The notes: generated from the letters alone by a model not told the origin. A stretch of 64,000 bases of DNA from Candidatus Hydrothermarchaeum profundi (GCA_002011125.2 MTMF02000009.1:62001-126000); one strand, 5' to 3'; numbered from the stretch's first letter, positions 6,632 to 15,450 are shown. Translations and numbers: made by a program.

Positions 6632-9468
6632 TATTCCACGTAGATAGCTGGCTTCATAGGAGAAGCCTGCTTCCTCTTCCCCATAGGATCGTACACCTCT
6701 TCATCCGCAGAATAAACCTCAACCGGACATCCAAACTCCTTCTCAAAGAACTGTCTAGCATCTCTGAGCGCAGCCAACTCATCTATCTCCTCTACCCTTA
6801 CCTTGCTTATATCCTTTATAAGAGAGCTAACATAAGCTGAAACTTCCTTTCCAATAGCCCTTAACTCACCGTCTTCCATCGCCTTTGACATTATCTCCTT
6901 CATGTTCGGCTTGCCTACCTCTTTTATCACTTTATTTACCTTCAGCTTCCATTTAGGGGAAGTATAGATGTAGATTTTCTTAGGCTTGATGTCAGTTACC
7001 TTCAGGATGTTATCAACGTCATCGAGCGTCTTACCAATTAGTTCCTCCGCTAGTTCTGCCTCCTCACTTATCAACCCTTCATCATACTTCGGCCACTCGG
7101 CAAGAGAAACATATCCCTCTTTTCCAAGCTTCTCCCAGACCTCTTCACATATCATAGGGGTAACAGGCGATATAAGCCTCACCCATATATCTACGACCTC
7201 AGCGAAGACTTTTTTATTAGGCTTATCTCTCCGGAGATACCATCTAACATCATTAAAGAAGTCAAAAAATGCTGCCTGAAAAGCGCTTCTAAATCTAAGA
7301 GACTCATACTCCACAGTCGCTTTTCTAACATGCTTCTGAACCCTACTGCGGAGCCATACATCGATCCTTCGCTCCTCCATCTCCTCCATTCCATGAAGCT
7401 GGCTCACCACATCATAGAATGCCTTTAACCTACCTTGGATATCTAAGGCAGACTTGCTTCTCCAATCAGGATCTCTAAGACCCTCCGCAGAATATAGAAG
7501 AGTAGCTCTCGTAGCATCCGCCCCAAACTCTACCAAGGCTTTTTTCAATGTAATAAAGTTCCCGAGAGACTTGCTCATCTTCTCCCCCTCCACGTTAATC
7601 ATGCCATTCACTCCAATCCTTCTCGGCCATTTATCTCTCGGGAATAACGCCACATGATGGAAAATATAGAAGGTCAAATGATTAGGTATCAATTCCTTAG
7701 CAGAATTCCTGAGGTCAACCGGCATCCAATACTCAAACTCTGAACGCATCTCATCTAAGATGTCTTCTTTTATCCCGCTTTTCTCTGCCAGAGCCTTTAC
7801 GTCTCCCTCCCCAAGGAAGATATAATCAAAAACCTCTGGTCTAAGGCTTTCCGCTGGGATATCATACTGCCTAATATGTTTCTGTATAGTGTAAAACGCC
7901 ATATAAACCGTTGAGTCGCTGAGCGTTTCAACTATCCATTCAGGATCCCAAGGTAGCTTAGTACCAAGGCCGCTTTTCCTAGCACAGGCTTTATCTTCGA
8001 GCCAGCCTATAGTATACTCGAAGTTAGCCCTCGCCTCTTCAGGCAATATTTCCATGTCCGCAAGAGCTTCCAGCACTTTTTTCTTCCACTCTTCATCCGA
8101 ATATTTTAAAAACCACTGGTTTTTAAGGATTTTAACTAAACACTTTGTACCACACCTGCAGATGACTTCATCAGCCAACTCAAACATCTTATCGGCGATA
8201 CCATCTTTTTCAAAGTCCGCAACAAGACTTTTCTTTACCTCGCTTACCTTCATCCCCTTATATTTGCCTGTATTTTCTTTCAGCACCCCCTTGTAAAATT
8301 CCTCCTTATAAATGACCTCTGTAGCCTCATCCAACCTTGGGTCATTTTGGTCCTTAATACCCATCTTCTCGCTTATTTCTATGGCAGGATGCTCACCGAA
8401 TTTTTTAATTTTAATAAGAGATATGGGCTTGATGCTCTTGACTTCCTCAGGCGAAATACCATACTTTTCAACCAAGCCAGGATTAACCTGCAGGTCTCGC
8501 AATGCCACCCAATCGTAAGGAGCGTGAGATGGAACGCTCATAACAATTCCTGTAGCATTATCCGGGTCTACAAAAGTTGCAGGGAGATTAAGAACCTTAT
8601 CTTTTGTTACAGGATTTACACAGTATTTCCCTATTAGCTGTGAGCCCTTTATTCCCTCTTCAATGATTCTAACCTTTTTTTGCTCTTTTAATTTTACAGC
8701 TGCCTCCCTGCTTACAATCCATTCCTCTCCTCCAACTCTAATCCTCACGTGCTCTGCCTCAGGATTTATCCACATATTGGTAACGCCAAACACCGTTTCA
8801 GGCCTCAGTGTAGCTGCCGGCAGATAAGCCCCATTAAAAGGGAACTTTAGTACTGTAAACTCCACAGGAGAAACTCCCTCTCCACGAAGACGATCATGAT
8901 CCCCTGTCGGAGACTCGTCATGCGGACACCAAACAACCGGGTGGGTACCCTTTATAACATATCCTTTTTTCCTGAGACTTAGATACTGCCATTCAATGAA
9001 TTTATCAAAATGCGGATTTAGAGAAGTCGTATGAAACTCCCTTCTCCAATCTACAGAGTGCCCTATTCTTTTTACCGCCTCTTTCGACTCCTTAATATAA
9101 TATTTAGCAATATATGCCGGATCACCGAACTTCTTTAGATCCTCTTCAGGCACTCCGTCTATCTCCCTGAAGATACGGATCTGATCTTCATCTCCTCTTT
9201 TTACTCTCTCGGCCGCACCGGTTATAGGTTCTCCTGTAAGATGCCATGCCCAAGGAAACAAAACATTATACCCCTGCATACGCTTAAATCTAGCGTAAAC
9301 ATCGCACCTTGCAGAGGTTAATGCGTGTCCTATGTGTAATGGACCATTCATATAAGGGAAGGGAAAAGTGACAAAGATCTTCTTCTTACCTTCAGTAGGA
9401 TCTGCCTCAAAGATTTTTGATTCTTCCCATCTCTTTACCCATTTCTCTTCGATTTCCTTAACATCCAT
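6631..9468 (-). CDS. leuS: Leucyl-tRNA synthetase
   Basis: Archaeal/eukaryotic-type class I LeuRS that charges tRNA-Leu. It has the HIGH-type motif in NGPLHIGHALTSAR (near residue 45), a CP1 editing domain (about 200-450), a zinc-binding CRCGTKC segment, the EKMSKS loop, an anticodon-binding helical domain and the archaeal C-terminal extension. The ATG at 9468 is preferred to an upstream in-frame start at 9495. A TATA box at 9492-9503 lies just under 30 bp before 9468, which fits a leaderless start, and the longer form would begin inside the promoter. The DUF434 gene follows with overlapping stop and start. A tRNA-Leu gene lies further down the same strand. Confidence 0.95.
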   Translation of the reverse strand: MDVKEIEEKWVKRWEESKIFEADPTEGKKKIFVTFPFPYMNGPLHIGHALTSARCDVYARFKRMQGYNVLFPWAWHLTGEPITGAAERVKRGDEDQIRIFREIDGVPEEDLKKFGDPAYIAKYYIKESKEAVKRIGHSVDWRREFHTTSLNPHFDKFIEWQYLSLRKKGYVIKGTHPVVWCPHDESPTGDHDRLRGEGVSPVEFTVLKFPFNGAYLPAATLRPETVFGVTNMWINPEAEHVRIRVGGEEWIVSREAAVKLKEQKKVRIIEEGIKGSQLIGKYCVNPVTKDKVLNLPATFVDPDNATGIVMSVPSHAPYDWVALRDLQVNPGLVEKYGISPEEVKSIKPISLIKIKKFGEHPAIEISEKMGIKDQNDPRLDEATEVIYKEEFYKGVLKENTGKYKGMKVSEVKKSLVADFEKDGIADKMFELADEVICRCGTKCLVKILKNQWFLKYSDEEWKKKVLEALADMEILPEEARANFEYTIGWLEDKACARKSGLGTKLPWDPEWIVETLSDSTVYMAFYTIQKHIRQYDIPAESLRPEVFDYIFLGEGDVKALAEKSGIKEDILDEMRSEFEYWMPVDLRNSAKELIPNHLTFYIFHHVALFPRDKWPRRIGVNGMINVEGEKMSKSLGNFITLKKALVEFGADATRATLLYSAEGLRDPDWRSKSALDIQGRLKAFYDVVSQLHGMEEMEERRIDVWLRSRVQKHVRKATVEYESLRFRSAFQAAFFDFFNDVRWYLRRDKPNKKVFAEVVDIWVRLISPVTPMICEEVWEKLGKEGYVSLAEWPKYDEGLISEEAELAEELIGKTLDDVDNILKVTDIKPKKIYIYTSPKWKLKVNKVIKEVGKPNMKEIMSKAMEDGELRAIGKEVSAYVSSLIKDISKVRVEEIDELAALRDARQFFEKEFGCPVEVYSADEEVYDPMGKRKQASPMKPAIYVE

Positions 9469-9491
9469 GGAGTAAGATGATTTAATACAAA

Positions 9492-9503
9492 GCATTTAAA
9501 TTT
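9492..9503 (-). promoter_or_regulatory. TATA box of leuS
   Basis: The minus strand reads AAATTTAAATGC, centred about 29 bp upstream of the leuS ATG at 9468. This spacing predicts a leaderless mRNA and decides the start codon. Confidence 0.6.
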
Positions 9504-9537
9504 TTGGAAGAAAAATAAATTAGACTATGTGAAGGGG

Positions 9538-9687
9538 CTAGTAGCGGCTTTTATCAAGCTCCTCTATTGCCTTATACACAGCTAGTTCGCAAAACTGTGC
9601 CCGAGATTTATACAAGCCTGTTTTAACTGCTCCATCGATTCTTTTTATTACTCCCTCTGCCAGGCGTAAATTAACACTCACACTCAT
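9538..9687 (-). CDS. Ribbon-helix-helix DNA-binding protein
   Basis: A 49-residue protein from the ATG at 9687, preceded by an AGGGAGG site. The pattern of a short beta strand (VSVNLRLAEG) followed by two helices is a minimal ribbon-helix-helix (CopG/MetJ-like) fold, so it is a dimeric DNA binder and probable repressor. A longer in-frame start exists but lacks the ribosome site. A 19-bp motif at 9745-9763, shared with another RHH gene upstream region, may be its operator. Confidence 0.7.
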   Translation of the reverse strand: MSVSVNLRLAEGVIKRIDGAVKTGLYKSRAQFCELAVYKAIEELDKSRY

Positions 9688-9744
9688 GTATTTACCTCCC
9701 TTTAGACGCTTTTTAATCACTAAATAGTAACAAAAAACTAATAT

Positions 9745-9763
9745 CAAAGATTAGGCAGTTGTG
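9745..9763 (-). promoter_or_regulatory. 19-bp motif shared by two RHH gene upstream regions
   Basis: The minus-strand sequence CACAACTGCCTAATCTTTG is identical to 27340-27358 on the plus strand. In both places it points toward a ribbon-helix-helix gene, ending 57 nt before the ATG here and 32 nt before it at 27391. The identity stops abruptly on both sides, so a functional site or a short repeat is likely. Confidence 0.55.
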
Positions 9764-9876
9764 TATTCTAATTGCACGACTAAGAAATCGAGTTACTTAG
9801 ATATAAAACCTTTATCTTGGCAAAAACTGTCTCACTTATTTTAATGTTAAATAAAAGATAAAAATTCCTGCTTTCA

Positions 9877-10980
9877 TTATGACAATTTATCAATCAATCT
9901 TCTTGCACGACGTATAAGGTATTCAGCATTTCTTTGAGATTCAGCACCTATATCCAACTTTTGATTAACAATCGATATTAACGCACTAGCTACACTGATT
10001 GCCTCCAGTTTTTGTTCTTGAGAAAAATTCACATTATCTCTAATCATGTCTTCATACCTACCAAGTTCCCCAACTAGAGCATTTTGAGCCGCTATTAACC
10101 TATCTGCGTCAGTTTCAAGAAACCAATGATAAATTAAATCACCCAACGACTCACTTATATTCTCACTTTCTGAAACAGGTATATGGTTAATTAGGAAACC
10201 GACGATAATGCCAATCCCTAATGCAGCTAAGGCTGCAATCCAATTGGCGTAAAGCATTGCAAATACTCCCCCCGCTTCAGTACCACCAGACAATAAAGTC
10301 CAACGTGCAAATATGGGCACAATCCTTTCCATCCATACAATACGAGCGTACCACAAAGACGGAACGCCGAATTTCCACCCATTTTTCAGCCACTCAAACA
10401 ATCTTGTCATAAGTTGCCAGAATCTTTCAAGTTGGCCTGCCTGTAAAGCTGCTTCAATTTCCAAGATCATCTGTTCAACAAATGCTGCATCTGCTGGGTC
10501 ATCCATTACCCTTTGAAGTTCCCTCAGGGCCTCTATTAATTCATTAATTTCTGCAGGACTTGGTTGCCAGCCCGTAGGACTTAGAAAAATTGGTGGAATA
10601 TAATAGAAAGATGATGGCGAGCTGTCAAATAGTAAATTCGAATGAAGGATTTTCCAAGGCATAGATTTTGATTCTTTACCAGGCTTAGGAATGGATTTTA
10701 AAAATTTTGTCATACAGTCGATCATAATTTTAGTTTGATTTTCCAAATTGTCTTCCTTCCAATCGATTTTTTGGGCACGCCGGTTAAATTTAGCTAATTC
10801 TTCAGAGATGTCTTCATTCCTTGATTCATCAGGTATTATCTTTCGAATAGACCTGGAAAGAAGATATCCTTGGCTTATCATACTCAAGACTTGAAATGAA
10901 GATCGTTGAATAATCTCTTCAGGTGTTGGGTTTCTTATTTCCTTCAACGGAAATTTTCTATTAGGTTTTTTTTCAACCAT
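9877..10980 (-). CDS. Hypothetical protein with central hydrophobic segment
   Basis: A 367-residue protein of unknown family. A charged N terminus is followed by a Pro-rich linker (about 105-140) and helical stretches (about 140-200). A hydrophobic alanine/isoleucine/glycine segment near 240-268 could cross the membrane. The C-terminal half is amphipathic helices ending in RRARRLIDKLS. The long-helix/membrane/helix layout resembles surface or conjugation-type proteins of mobile elements, but no motif supports a name. It lies in the AT-rich accessory region between an RHH gene and an integrase fragment. Confidence 0.55.
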   Translation of the reverse strand: MVEKKPNRKFPLKEIRNPTPEEIIQRSSFQVLSMISQGYLLSRSIRKIIPDESRNEDISEELAKFNRRAQKIDWKEDNLENQTKIMIDCMTKFLKSIPKPGKESKSMPWKILHSNLLFDSSPSSFYYIPPIFLSPTGWQPSPAEINELIEALRELQRVMDDPADAAFVEQMILEIEAALQAGQLERFWQLMTRLFEWLKNGWKFGVPSLWYARIVWMERIVPIFARWTLLSGGTEAGGVFAMLYANWIAALAALGIGIIVGFLINHIPVSESENISESLGDLIYHWFLETDADRLIAAQNALVGELGRYEDMIRDNVNFSQEQKLEAISVASALISIVNQKLDIGAESQRNAEYLIRRARRLIDKLS

Positions 10981-11066
10981 TTTTTACCCCCCCTTTCACC
11001 AAGTACCAATTAATTAGATTTCTACTTAAAACTTTCGTCTTTAGAATTTTTTCCAAAAAATAAAAG

Positions 11067-11462
11067 CTATATTAGTGTAGAGTCTTTAGATTTCTCAAGC
11101 ATGCATAACAGATGCCCAAAACACCCGAGGATAAAGTTGCTGGCCAAATGTGTTGCCCTTAAATGCCTAAAAAGAGTGGGGTAAATCCTCTTTCTTATAC
11201 CTGCTCTTTTCGCAAGGGTATGCGCTTTCATTACTTGCAGAAATGTTCTTGATTTGCAGAATAGCAAGACCAACGCTTTTTCCCTTTGTATCTCTGTAAT
11301 TCTTTTTTGAGTTTCCGCATCAATCTGTAATTGCTTTCCCAATTTCTTCGATAAGTTTCTAATTAAATCAAATTCGCTTGAAAGCTTCAATCCCTCATCA
11401 AAAGGAATTATCTCTATATTTTCGTTGATTATTAGCTCTTTATCCAGTTTACAGTATTTCAA
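11067..11462 (-). pseudogene. Tyrosine recombinase (integrase) fragment
   Basis: Only the segment around residues 85-112 resembles an archaeal tyrosine recombinase. AKRAGIRKRIYPTLFRH and LRATHLA correspond to catalytic box II (the HLRxTHxA region). The N-terminal core domain and box I Arg are missing. The catalytic Tyr region is also absent: the frame after THLA is the antisense of a different small gene (11101-11144). The fragment therefore cannot catalyse recombination and marks the remains of an integrated element. Confidence 0.6.
11101..11144 (+). pseudogene. Fragment of a small Cys/His protein gene
   Basis: From the ATG at 11101 the plus strand encodes MHNRCPKHPRIKLLA, closely matching the N terminus of the intact 67-residue protein at 12938 (MENSRCLKHPKIKLLL). 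The match ends where integrase sequence begins on the opposite strand, so this is the broken end of a second copy joined to the integrase remnant. Confidence 0.5.
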
Positions 11463-11502
11463 GATATAAAACAGTCATATTCCTTCATAGGGCCTTACAC
11501 TA

Positions 11503-11676
11503 TTAACCCTTCTTGCTCTTTTTATACTCGCTTACAAAAGCAGCTAACGCTTGGTAACCCACGTCGGACTCGGAGGAGAAGTCCCCGTTTTCTATCATCT
11601 TCCGGATCTCTCTGTACAAGTAGGGTGAGACATAAACTGTGATCCTCTCTTTTCGTTTCAGTTGTTCTTTAGGCAC
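11503..11676 (-). CDS. Ribbon-helix-helix protein, paralogue of 27391-27567
   Basis: A 57-residue protein from a GTG preceded by AGGGGTGAT. The sequence RITVYVSPYLYREI followed by FSSESDVGYQAL is a ribbon-helix-helix DNA-binding core, with the strand carrying alternating residues for base contacts and two helices. Over 40 positions match the protein at 27391-27567. It is probably a small repressor or antitoxin. A TATA-like CCTTATAATC (about 11716-11725) lies upstream. There is no obvious toxin gene next to it. Confidence 0.75.
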   Translation of the reverse strand: MPKEQLKRKERITVYVSPYLYREIRKMIENGDFSSESDVGYQALAAFVSEYKKSKKG

Positions 11677-11779
11677 TTTATCACCCCTTATTTGTATTCT
11701 ATAGAGAAGATTATAAGGGTTTTGCTATGGCATTTTTGTCTTTTGAAGTAGTCAAAGAGGGAAGGCGCTCCTATTTCTT

Positions 11780-12223
11780 CTACTTTATTTTTTTCTTCAC
11801 TGTTTTACCGTAGGTATCTGTCACAACCAGATAAAGATCATCCTTCCCCACTATCTCTAGTTTTCTTTTCAGAACGAATGTAAGGTGTTTGTTAACTGTT
11901 TTACCAACTGGTAAGTCAAAAATCGGCCTAAACATTCCAATAGGTTCGGAAAAATCATGTACATTTACATTTTCATCAGGCGCAAGACGAATCTTGTATC
12001 TAGGAATATGTAGCTGTACATCTCTAATCGAGGTTGGCTTCTTCGATAAATTCAAAACATCAAAATCGACATTAAAGTAGGTAGCGTCTTCTTCTTCGGT
12101 TACCATAAGCTTGTTGATTATTACATCGAACCTATTCCTTTCATCTAGAATTCTCCAGCATAAGCTTATAGTGCCGGTAATCGCACCAACAACCGCTATA
12201 AAAGTCGTAATACCTTCAGGCAT
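11780..12223 (-). CDS. Hypothetical membrane-anchored beta-rich protein
   Basis: A 147-residue product with one N-terminal membrane helix (about residues 5-23), then a beta-strand-rich domain (about 35-147) with a PTSIRDVQLHIP strand and a basic C-terminal tail. The alternating hydrophobic pattern suggests an immunoglobulin-like sandwich. No family is recognised. It lies alone in the accessory region, on the minus strand like its neighbours. Confidence 0.5.
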   Translation of the reverse strand: MPEGITTFIAVVGAITGTISLCWRILDERNRFDVIINKLMVTEEEDATYFNVDFDVLNLSKKPTSIRDVQLHIPRYKIRLAPDENVNVHDFSEPIGMFRPIFDLPVGKTVNKHLTFVLKRKLEIVGKDDLYLVVTDTYGKTVKKKIK

Positions 12224-12390
12224 ACAAGAAATAATAGCTACGAGTCTATATTTTTACGTTTCCATCCGCAGAAAAAAGGCTTAAATGGTATAAATAAATT
12301 GCACAAACCTATGTTTTTTCCTTTGAATTTCTCTTAGTTTTTATTTCCTTTTACAATGATCTTAATTTAACTTATCCCCCCTTAATATGC

Positions 12391-12837
12391 TTATGAGCTA
12401 TAAGAGAATTTTCCGAACTTCGTTATCAGTTGAATGAAAATTTTTCCTTCCGTTCTAGTAATTTCAACCGTTGCTCCTTCCAATACTTTACTAATTTTCT
12501 TGATTACATTGAGTTCTGGTTTAGATATTTTATATTTGCCTTTCTTGTACCCCTCATAAAAAAGATATACAATTGCTCCAAACCCAGCTCCTAGACCTGA
12601 GCCAAGTATGCCTCCTATAGAGCCTAATAGTGCTCCACCAGTTACCGCTTTTAATTGTTTTTTCTCGTCTGGCGACAACTTTTTAATCTCTTCCAAAGCT
12701 TTCGTCCCTGCTGGACCAGCTAATCTTTCACTTAACTCCTCAATAATATCCTTAGAAGCTATTATCTTCCCTCCACTAGGAACTCGTAATTCTTCTTTTT
12801 TTCTTTCTTTTTTCTTTTTCTGTTCTTCCTTCGTCAT
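12391..12837 (-). CDS. Hypothetical protein with glycine-zipper membrane segment
   Basis: A 148-residue product. A very Lys/Glu-rich N terminus (first 18 residues) is followed by a helical region (about 25-65) and a small-residue segment (about 66-92) with GALLGSIGGILGSGLGAGFG, typical of glycine-zipper membrane insertion. The tail is basic with beta strands. No family is assigned. The start ATG is preceded by AGGAGG a few bases upstream. The glycine-zipper layout occurs in pore-forming or phage tail-associated proteins, but nothing else supports that role. Confidence 0.55.
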   Translation of the reverse strand: MTKEEQKKKKERKKEELRVPSGGKIIASKDIIEELSERLAGPAGTKALEEIKKLSPDEKKQLKAVTGGALLGSIGGILGSGLGAGFGAIVYLFYEGYKKGKYKISKPELNVIKKISKVLEGATVEITRTEGKIFIQLITKFGKFSYSS

Positions 12838-12937
12838 AAAACCTAACCTCCTAGTCTTCTATTATGATTCAATACCTATTAAGGTTTTTTCTGGATTTCA
12901 AAAGCCACATATACCTCAATCCTTTGATACTCTGGGT

Positions 12938-13141
12938 ATGGAAAATAGCAGATGCCTGAAACATCCGAAGATAAAGCTCTTACTCAAGCTGCTTGAGAAA
13001 TGCCAAAGTTGCGAGAGGTTCCAAGGATCTGTTCCTATCGATGGCTATGTTCTCATTCATTGTGGTAGTAAACCAGAGAATGGATTGAAAAATGGTTGTC
13101 GGTATGTTGTGATGCAGAACCGTATACCGAGTGCTCTTTGA
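12938..13141 (+). CDS. Small Cys/His-rich protein, possible zinc binder
   Basis: A 67-residue protein starting at an ATG about 27 bp after a CACATATACC TATA-like box, so probably leaderless. Potential metal ligands are Cys6, His9, Cys22, Cys25 (the CQSC knuckle), Cys42 and Cys54. A second, truncated copy of its first 15 residues is found antisense to the integrase remnant at 11101, so the gene belongs to the mobile-element flotsam of this region. Function unknown. Confidence 0.55.
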   Translation: MENSRCLKHPKIKLLLKLLEKCQSCERFQGSVPIDGYVLIHCGSKPENGLKNGCRYVVMQNRIPSAL

Positions 13142-13278
13142 GGAGCTTCAGGGTGTTCACAAACGTCCTACAGGCCTCTCTTTCCATCACCTTAATCTAA
13201 TAGCGCTGGTGCATTATCGTTCCCCTTCCCAAAAGTTACTTTCGGAAGTACTGATAATGATAGAAAATTTTAAATATG

Positions 13279-13323
13279 AGTTACGTATAGTGAGTTATAT
13301 CTACAAGTTATGAATCACAACTT
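13279..13323 (+). promoter_or_regulatory. AGTTA repeats and dyad upstream of the ATPase operon
   Basis: Three AGTTA direct repeats start at 13279, 13293 and 13306 (14 and 13 bp apart). The last forms a dyad with AACTT at 13319-13323. They follow a TATA-like TTTTAAATATG (about 13269-13279) and end 22 bp before the ATG at 13346, a good position for an operator controlling the operon. Confidence 0.4.
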
Positions 13324-13345
13324 ATAGCTTAGATAGTTGATTGAG

Positions 13346-14200
13346 ATGATCTGCATAAAATGCGGTTTAACAAAAAGGGGTGAAGAAGATTTTTTCATTT
13401 GCGAGGATTGTAAAGATTTTTCGAAAATAGTAGATGACATTTATGCTGACATAGATACTAAGATGGAAACGTTGGAAAATATAGACCCCGATACAAACCC
13501 GATATTTCGGTTATTGTCTGATAGTTCATTTGTTACGGCACAAAATCCACAGACAGCGATTTTTTATAAATTATGTGAATTTATAGTCGCACGGGCATTA
13601 AATGGCGTTACCGAAATTACGGAAGATGAGCTTAATAGAGAAATAAGAACGACTAGGGCTTGGAGTGATGCATTTAAAGTTTTTGAAGAGTTAAATCTCG
13701 TTAAAGTAAAAACTGAAAAATATAGGAGAGTCTTAATTTTAACGGATAAAACTAAGAAATTCGCCAACCAATACTTAGACGGTGAACCTCTAAGTGAACA
13801 AATAAGAATTAGATTAGCTCACATATATGCGGGTTATGTTTTGTTATATATACTAAAAAAAATAGCGGAATTAGATAAAGAATATGATATTACAATGTTA
13901 CCTTATAAGCAAAGACCGAGAACATTGTGGACTATATTAATGTTCCTGTGGGCTACCGCATATAACGGGAGAGAGAAATTTACCGAAGAAGATTTAAGAG
14001 CATTCATTTCGAGGAGGAGAATTCCGTCCATAACGAGAGGGAGGATAATTAGGTCGCTTCAAACAATTGATGGAAAGTTCGTGCAAGGATTAATAAAAGA
14101 TATGAGCATCGTAGGTGGAAATATAACTTTTAAATTTGAGGATTATGTTATGGTAGAGATGGAAAGAGTTAGAGAAAGAATTAGAGAAAGGGAGAGATAG
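13346..14200 (+). CDS. Zinc-ribbon/winged-helix-like protein A of the ATPase operon
   Basis: First gene of the operon. From the ATG at 13346 the product (284 residues) starts with a zinc ribbon (CIKCG, then CEDC about 15 residues later). A winged-helix-like region (about 85-150) ends in a strand-turn-strand before LTDKTKKFA. A helical bundle follows, and the tail is RVRERIRERER. The last gene of the operon has the same layout: ribbon, wHTH-like region, helices and Arg/Glu repeat tail. A DNA-binding or adaptor role is inferred. Start choice: an upstream in-frame TTG exists, but the ATG immediately before the ribbon is more likely. Confidence 0.7.
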   Translation: MICIKCGLTKRGEEDFFICEDCKDFSKIVDDIYADIDTKMETLENIDPDTNPIFRLLSDSSFVTAQNPQTAIFYKLCEFIVARALNGVTEITEDELNREIRTTRAWSDAFKVFEELNLVKVKTEKYRRVLILTDKTKKFANQYLDGEPLSEQIRIRLAHIYAGYVLLYILKKIAELDKEYDITMLPYKQRPRTLWTILMFLWATAYNGREKFTEEDLRAFISRRRIPSITRGRIIRSLQTIDGKFVQGLIKDMSIVGGNITFKFEDYVMVEMERVRERIRERER

Positions 14201-14205
14201 TATAA

Positions 14206-14964
14206 ATGGAAATGAAAATCGATGATGAACTAGAAGTTGTCAGTGGAAGGACCTTGCCTGAGGTTGATCTTCTTCCTCAACTTAAAGAAATAGAAGGTAT
14301 AATATCAAGGACTTGCGAATATTTCTTTAAGGGGAATCTCGTGATGAAAAATTCACCGTTTAAAGGTTTTATATTAGAAGGGCCTCCTGGAACTGGTAAA
14401 ACAGAGATAATAAAACAAGTGGCTAGAAAATTAGATAGAAGATTACAAACAGTTTCTTTTTTGTTTGTTGATGGTGCGTCTATAGCAGCACCAAAATGGG
14501 GAGATGCTGAAAAAAAATTAAGAAGCATTTTTAGATGGATAAAGAAACAATCTAAAAATTCAAAATTATTAATTCTGTTTGATGACATTGAAAGTTTGAT
14601 GTTAACTAGGGGGACAGAACTAGCTAAAGAATGGCATTATTCGATTAACTCCATTCTTTTTCACGAAATAGACAAGCTCAATCCATACAAAGTTATTGTA
14701 TGTGCCACCACCAATCGCCCAGATTTAGTTGATGAAGCAATAAGAACAAGATTATACCCAATCCAAGCACCAAATCTACCATTAGATCAACTCATGATCG
14801 CTGTAAATGAAATTTTAGAAGCAAGCAATATGAAAAATGAAGATAAAAAATTCGTCGCTGAGAAAATCAAGGAAAAATTAAAGAAAATGGAAAATCCGAC
14901 AATAAGAGATGCACGACAAATAACTGTGATGGAATGCATTGAAAGGAGGTTGTGGTCGGTATGA
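14206..14964 (+). CDS. AAA+ ATPase of the six-gene operon
   Basis: A 252-residue single AAA+ module. It has Walker A GPPGTGKT (59-66), Walker B LLILFDD (121-127), sensor-1 Asn in CATTNRPD (170) and candidate arginine fingers at 180/182, then a short helical lid. The motifs resemble the Cdc48/FtsH/26S classic AAA clade rather than helicases or MoxR. A roughly 50-residue N-terminal extension replaces a substrate domain, so specificity probably comes from partner proteins. It lies 5 nt after the zinc-ribbon gene, and its stop overlaps the next ATG (ATGA). Likely a hexameric remodelling motor. Confidence 0.85.
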   Translation: MEMKIDDELEVVSGRTLPEVDLLPQLKEIEGIISRTCEYFFKGNLVMKNSPFKGFILEGPPGTGKTEIIKQVARKLDRRLQTVSFLFVDGASIAAPKWGDAEKKLRSIFRWIKKQSKNSKLLILFDDIESLMLTRGTELAKEWHYSINSILFHEIDKLNPYKVIVCATTNRPDLVDEAIRTRLYPIQAPNLPLDQLMIAVNEILEASNMKNEDKKFVAEKIKEKLKKMENPTIRDARQITVMECIERRLWSV

Positions 14965-15320
14965 TATTATTAGAGGAAGTTCCTAAAACTGGAATACTCA
15001 TTTTAACTGTATATTTTCCGATGGGCAAATACAAAGGATATTTTCAAAATGAGGCCAGAAAAAGATTGAAAGAGAAAATTCCTAGAATTGATGAAAAGGA
15101 AAAATTAGGGTTAGAGTTAGAACCTTTGCAATTCAGTCTTGTGAGAACTATTTCTGGAAATATTAGTAGAGCTGGAGGTGTGCAGTGGCAGTTCGGTTAT
15201 AAAAATATGACGCCCAAAAAATTTAAAATATTATACGAAAATATAAAAAGACTTTCTACTCCTGAGTGGTGGGGTAGTTTCGATGTCCTTATAGCGAGTA
15301 ATGTAGCGGGAGTAGATTAG
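14961..15320 (+). CDS. Hypothetical protein C of the ATPase operon, about 119 aa
   Basis: Family not recognised. The ATG at 14961 has a good AAAGGAGGT site 11 nt upstream and overlaps the AAA+ stop codon. A GTG nine bases earlier would sit on the ribosome site and is rejected. The product begins with a beta strand (KTGILILTVYFP), is basic and mixed alpha/beta, and has no catalytic motif visible. The tight coupling to the AAA+ gene suggests a direct partner of the motor. Confidence 0.65.
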   Translation: MILLEEVPKTGILILTVYFPMGKYKGYFQNEARKRLKEKIPRIDEKEKLGLELEPLQFSLVRTISGNISRAGGVQWQFGYKNMTPKKFKILYENIKRLSTPEWWGSFDVLIASNVAGVD

Positions 15321-15321
15321 T

Positions 15322-15450
15322 ATGGACGAATTTGAAAAAATCATTGATAATTTAGCTCGTGAAAAAGTGAATAAGAAAAAATTTGAAAAATTATTAAATG
15401 AAAGATTAAAAGAGATTAAAACAGATATTATAAAGGAGGCTTCTAGATAA
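15322..15450 (+). CDS. Small helical protein D of the ATPase operon, 42 aa
   Basis: A 42-residue, highly charged, all-helical peptide (MDEFEKIIDNLAREKV at the start). It begins one base after the stop of the preceding gene and ends exactly where the SMC-like gene starts. Its last codons contain the AAAGGAGG ribosome site for that gene. The heptad-like spacing of Leu/Ile/Phe suggests a coiled-coil clip for one of the ATPases. It could also exist mainly for translational coupling. Confidence 0.6.
   Translation: MDEFEKIIDNLAREKVNKKKFEKLLNERLKEIKTDIIKEASR

Noticed and set aside
12608-12930. N-terminal part of a 177-codon plus-strand frame ending at 13141
   Set aside because: It is the antisense of the minus-strand gene at 12391-12837. 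Only the part after the ATG at 12938, with its own TATA-like box, is kept.
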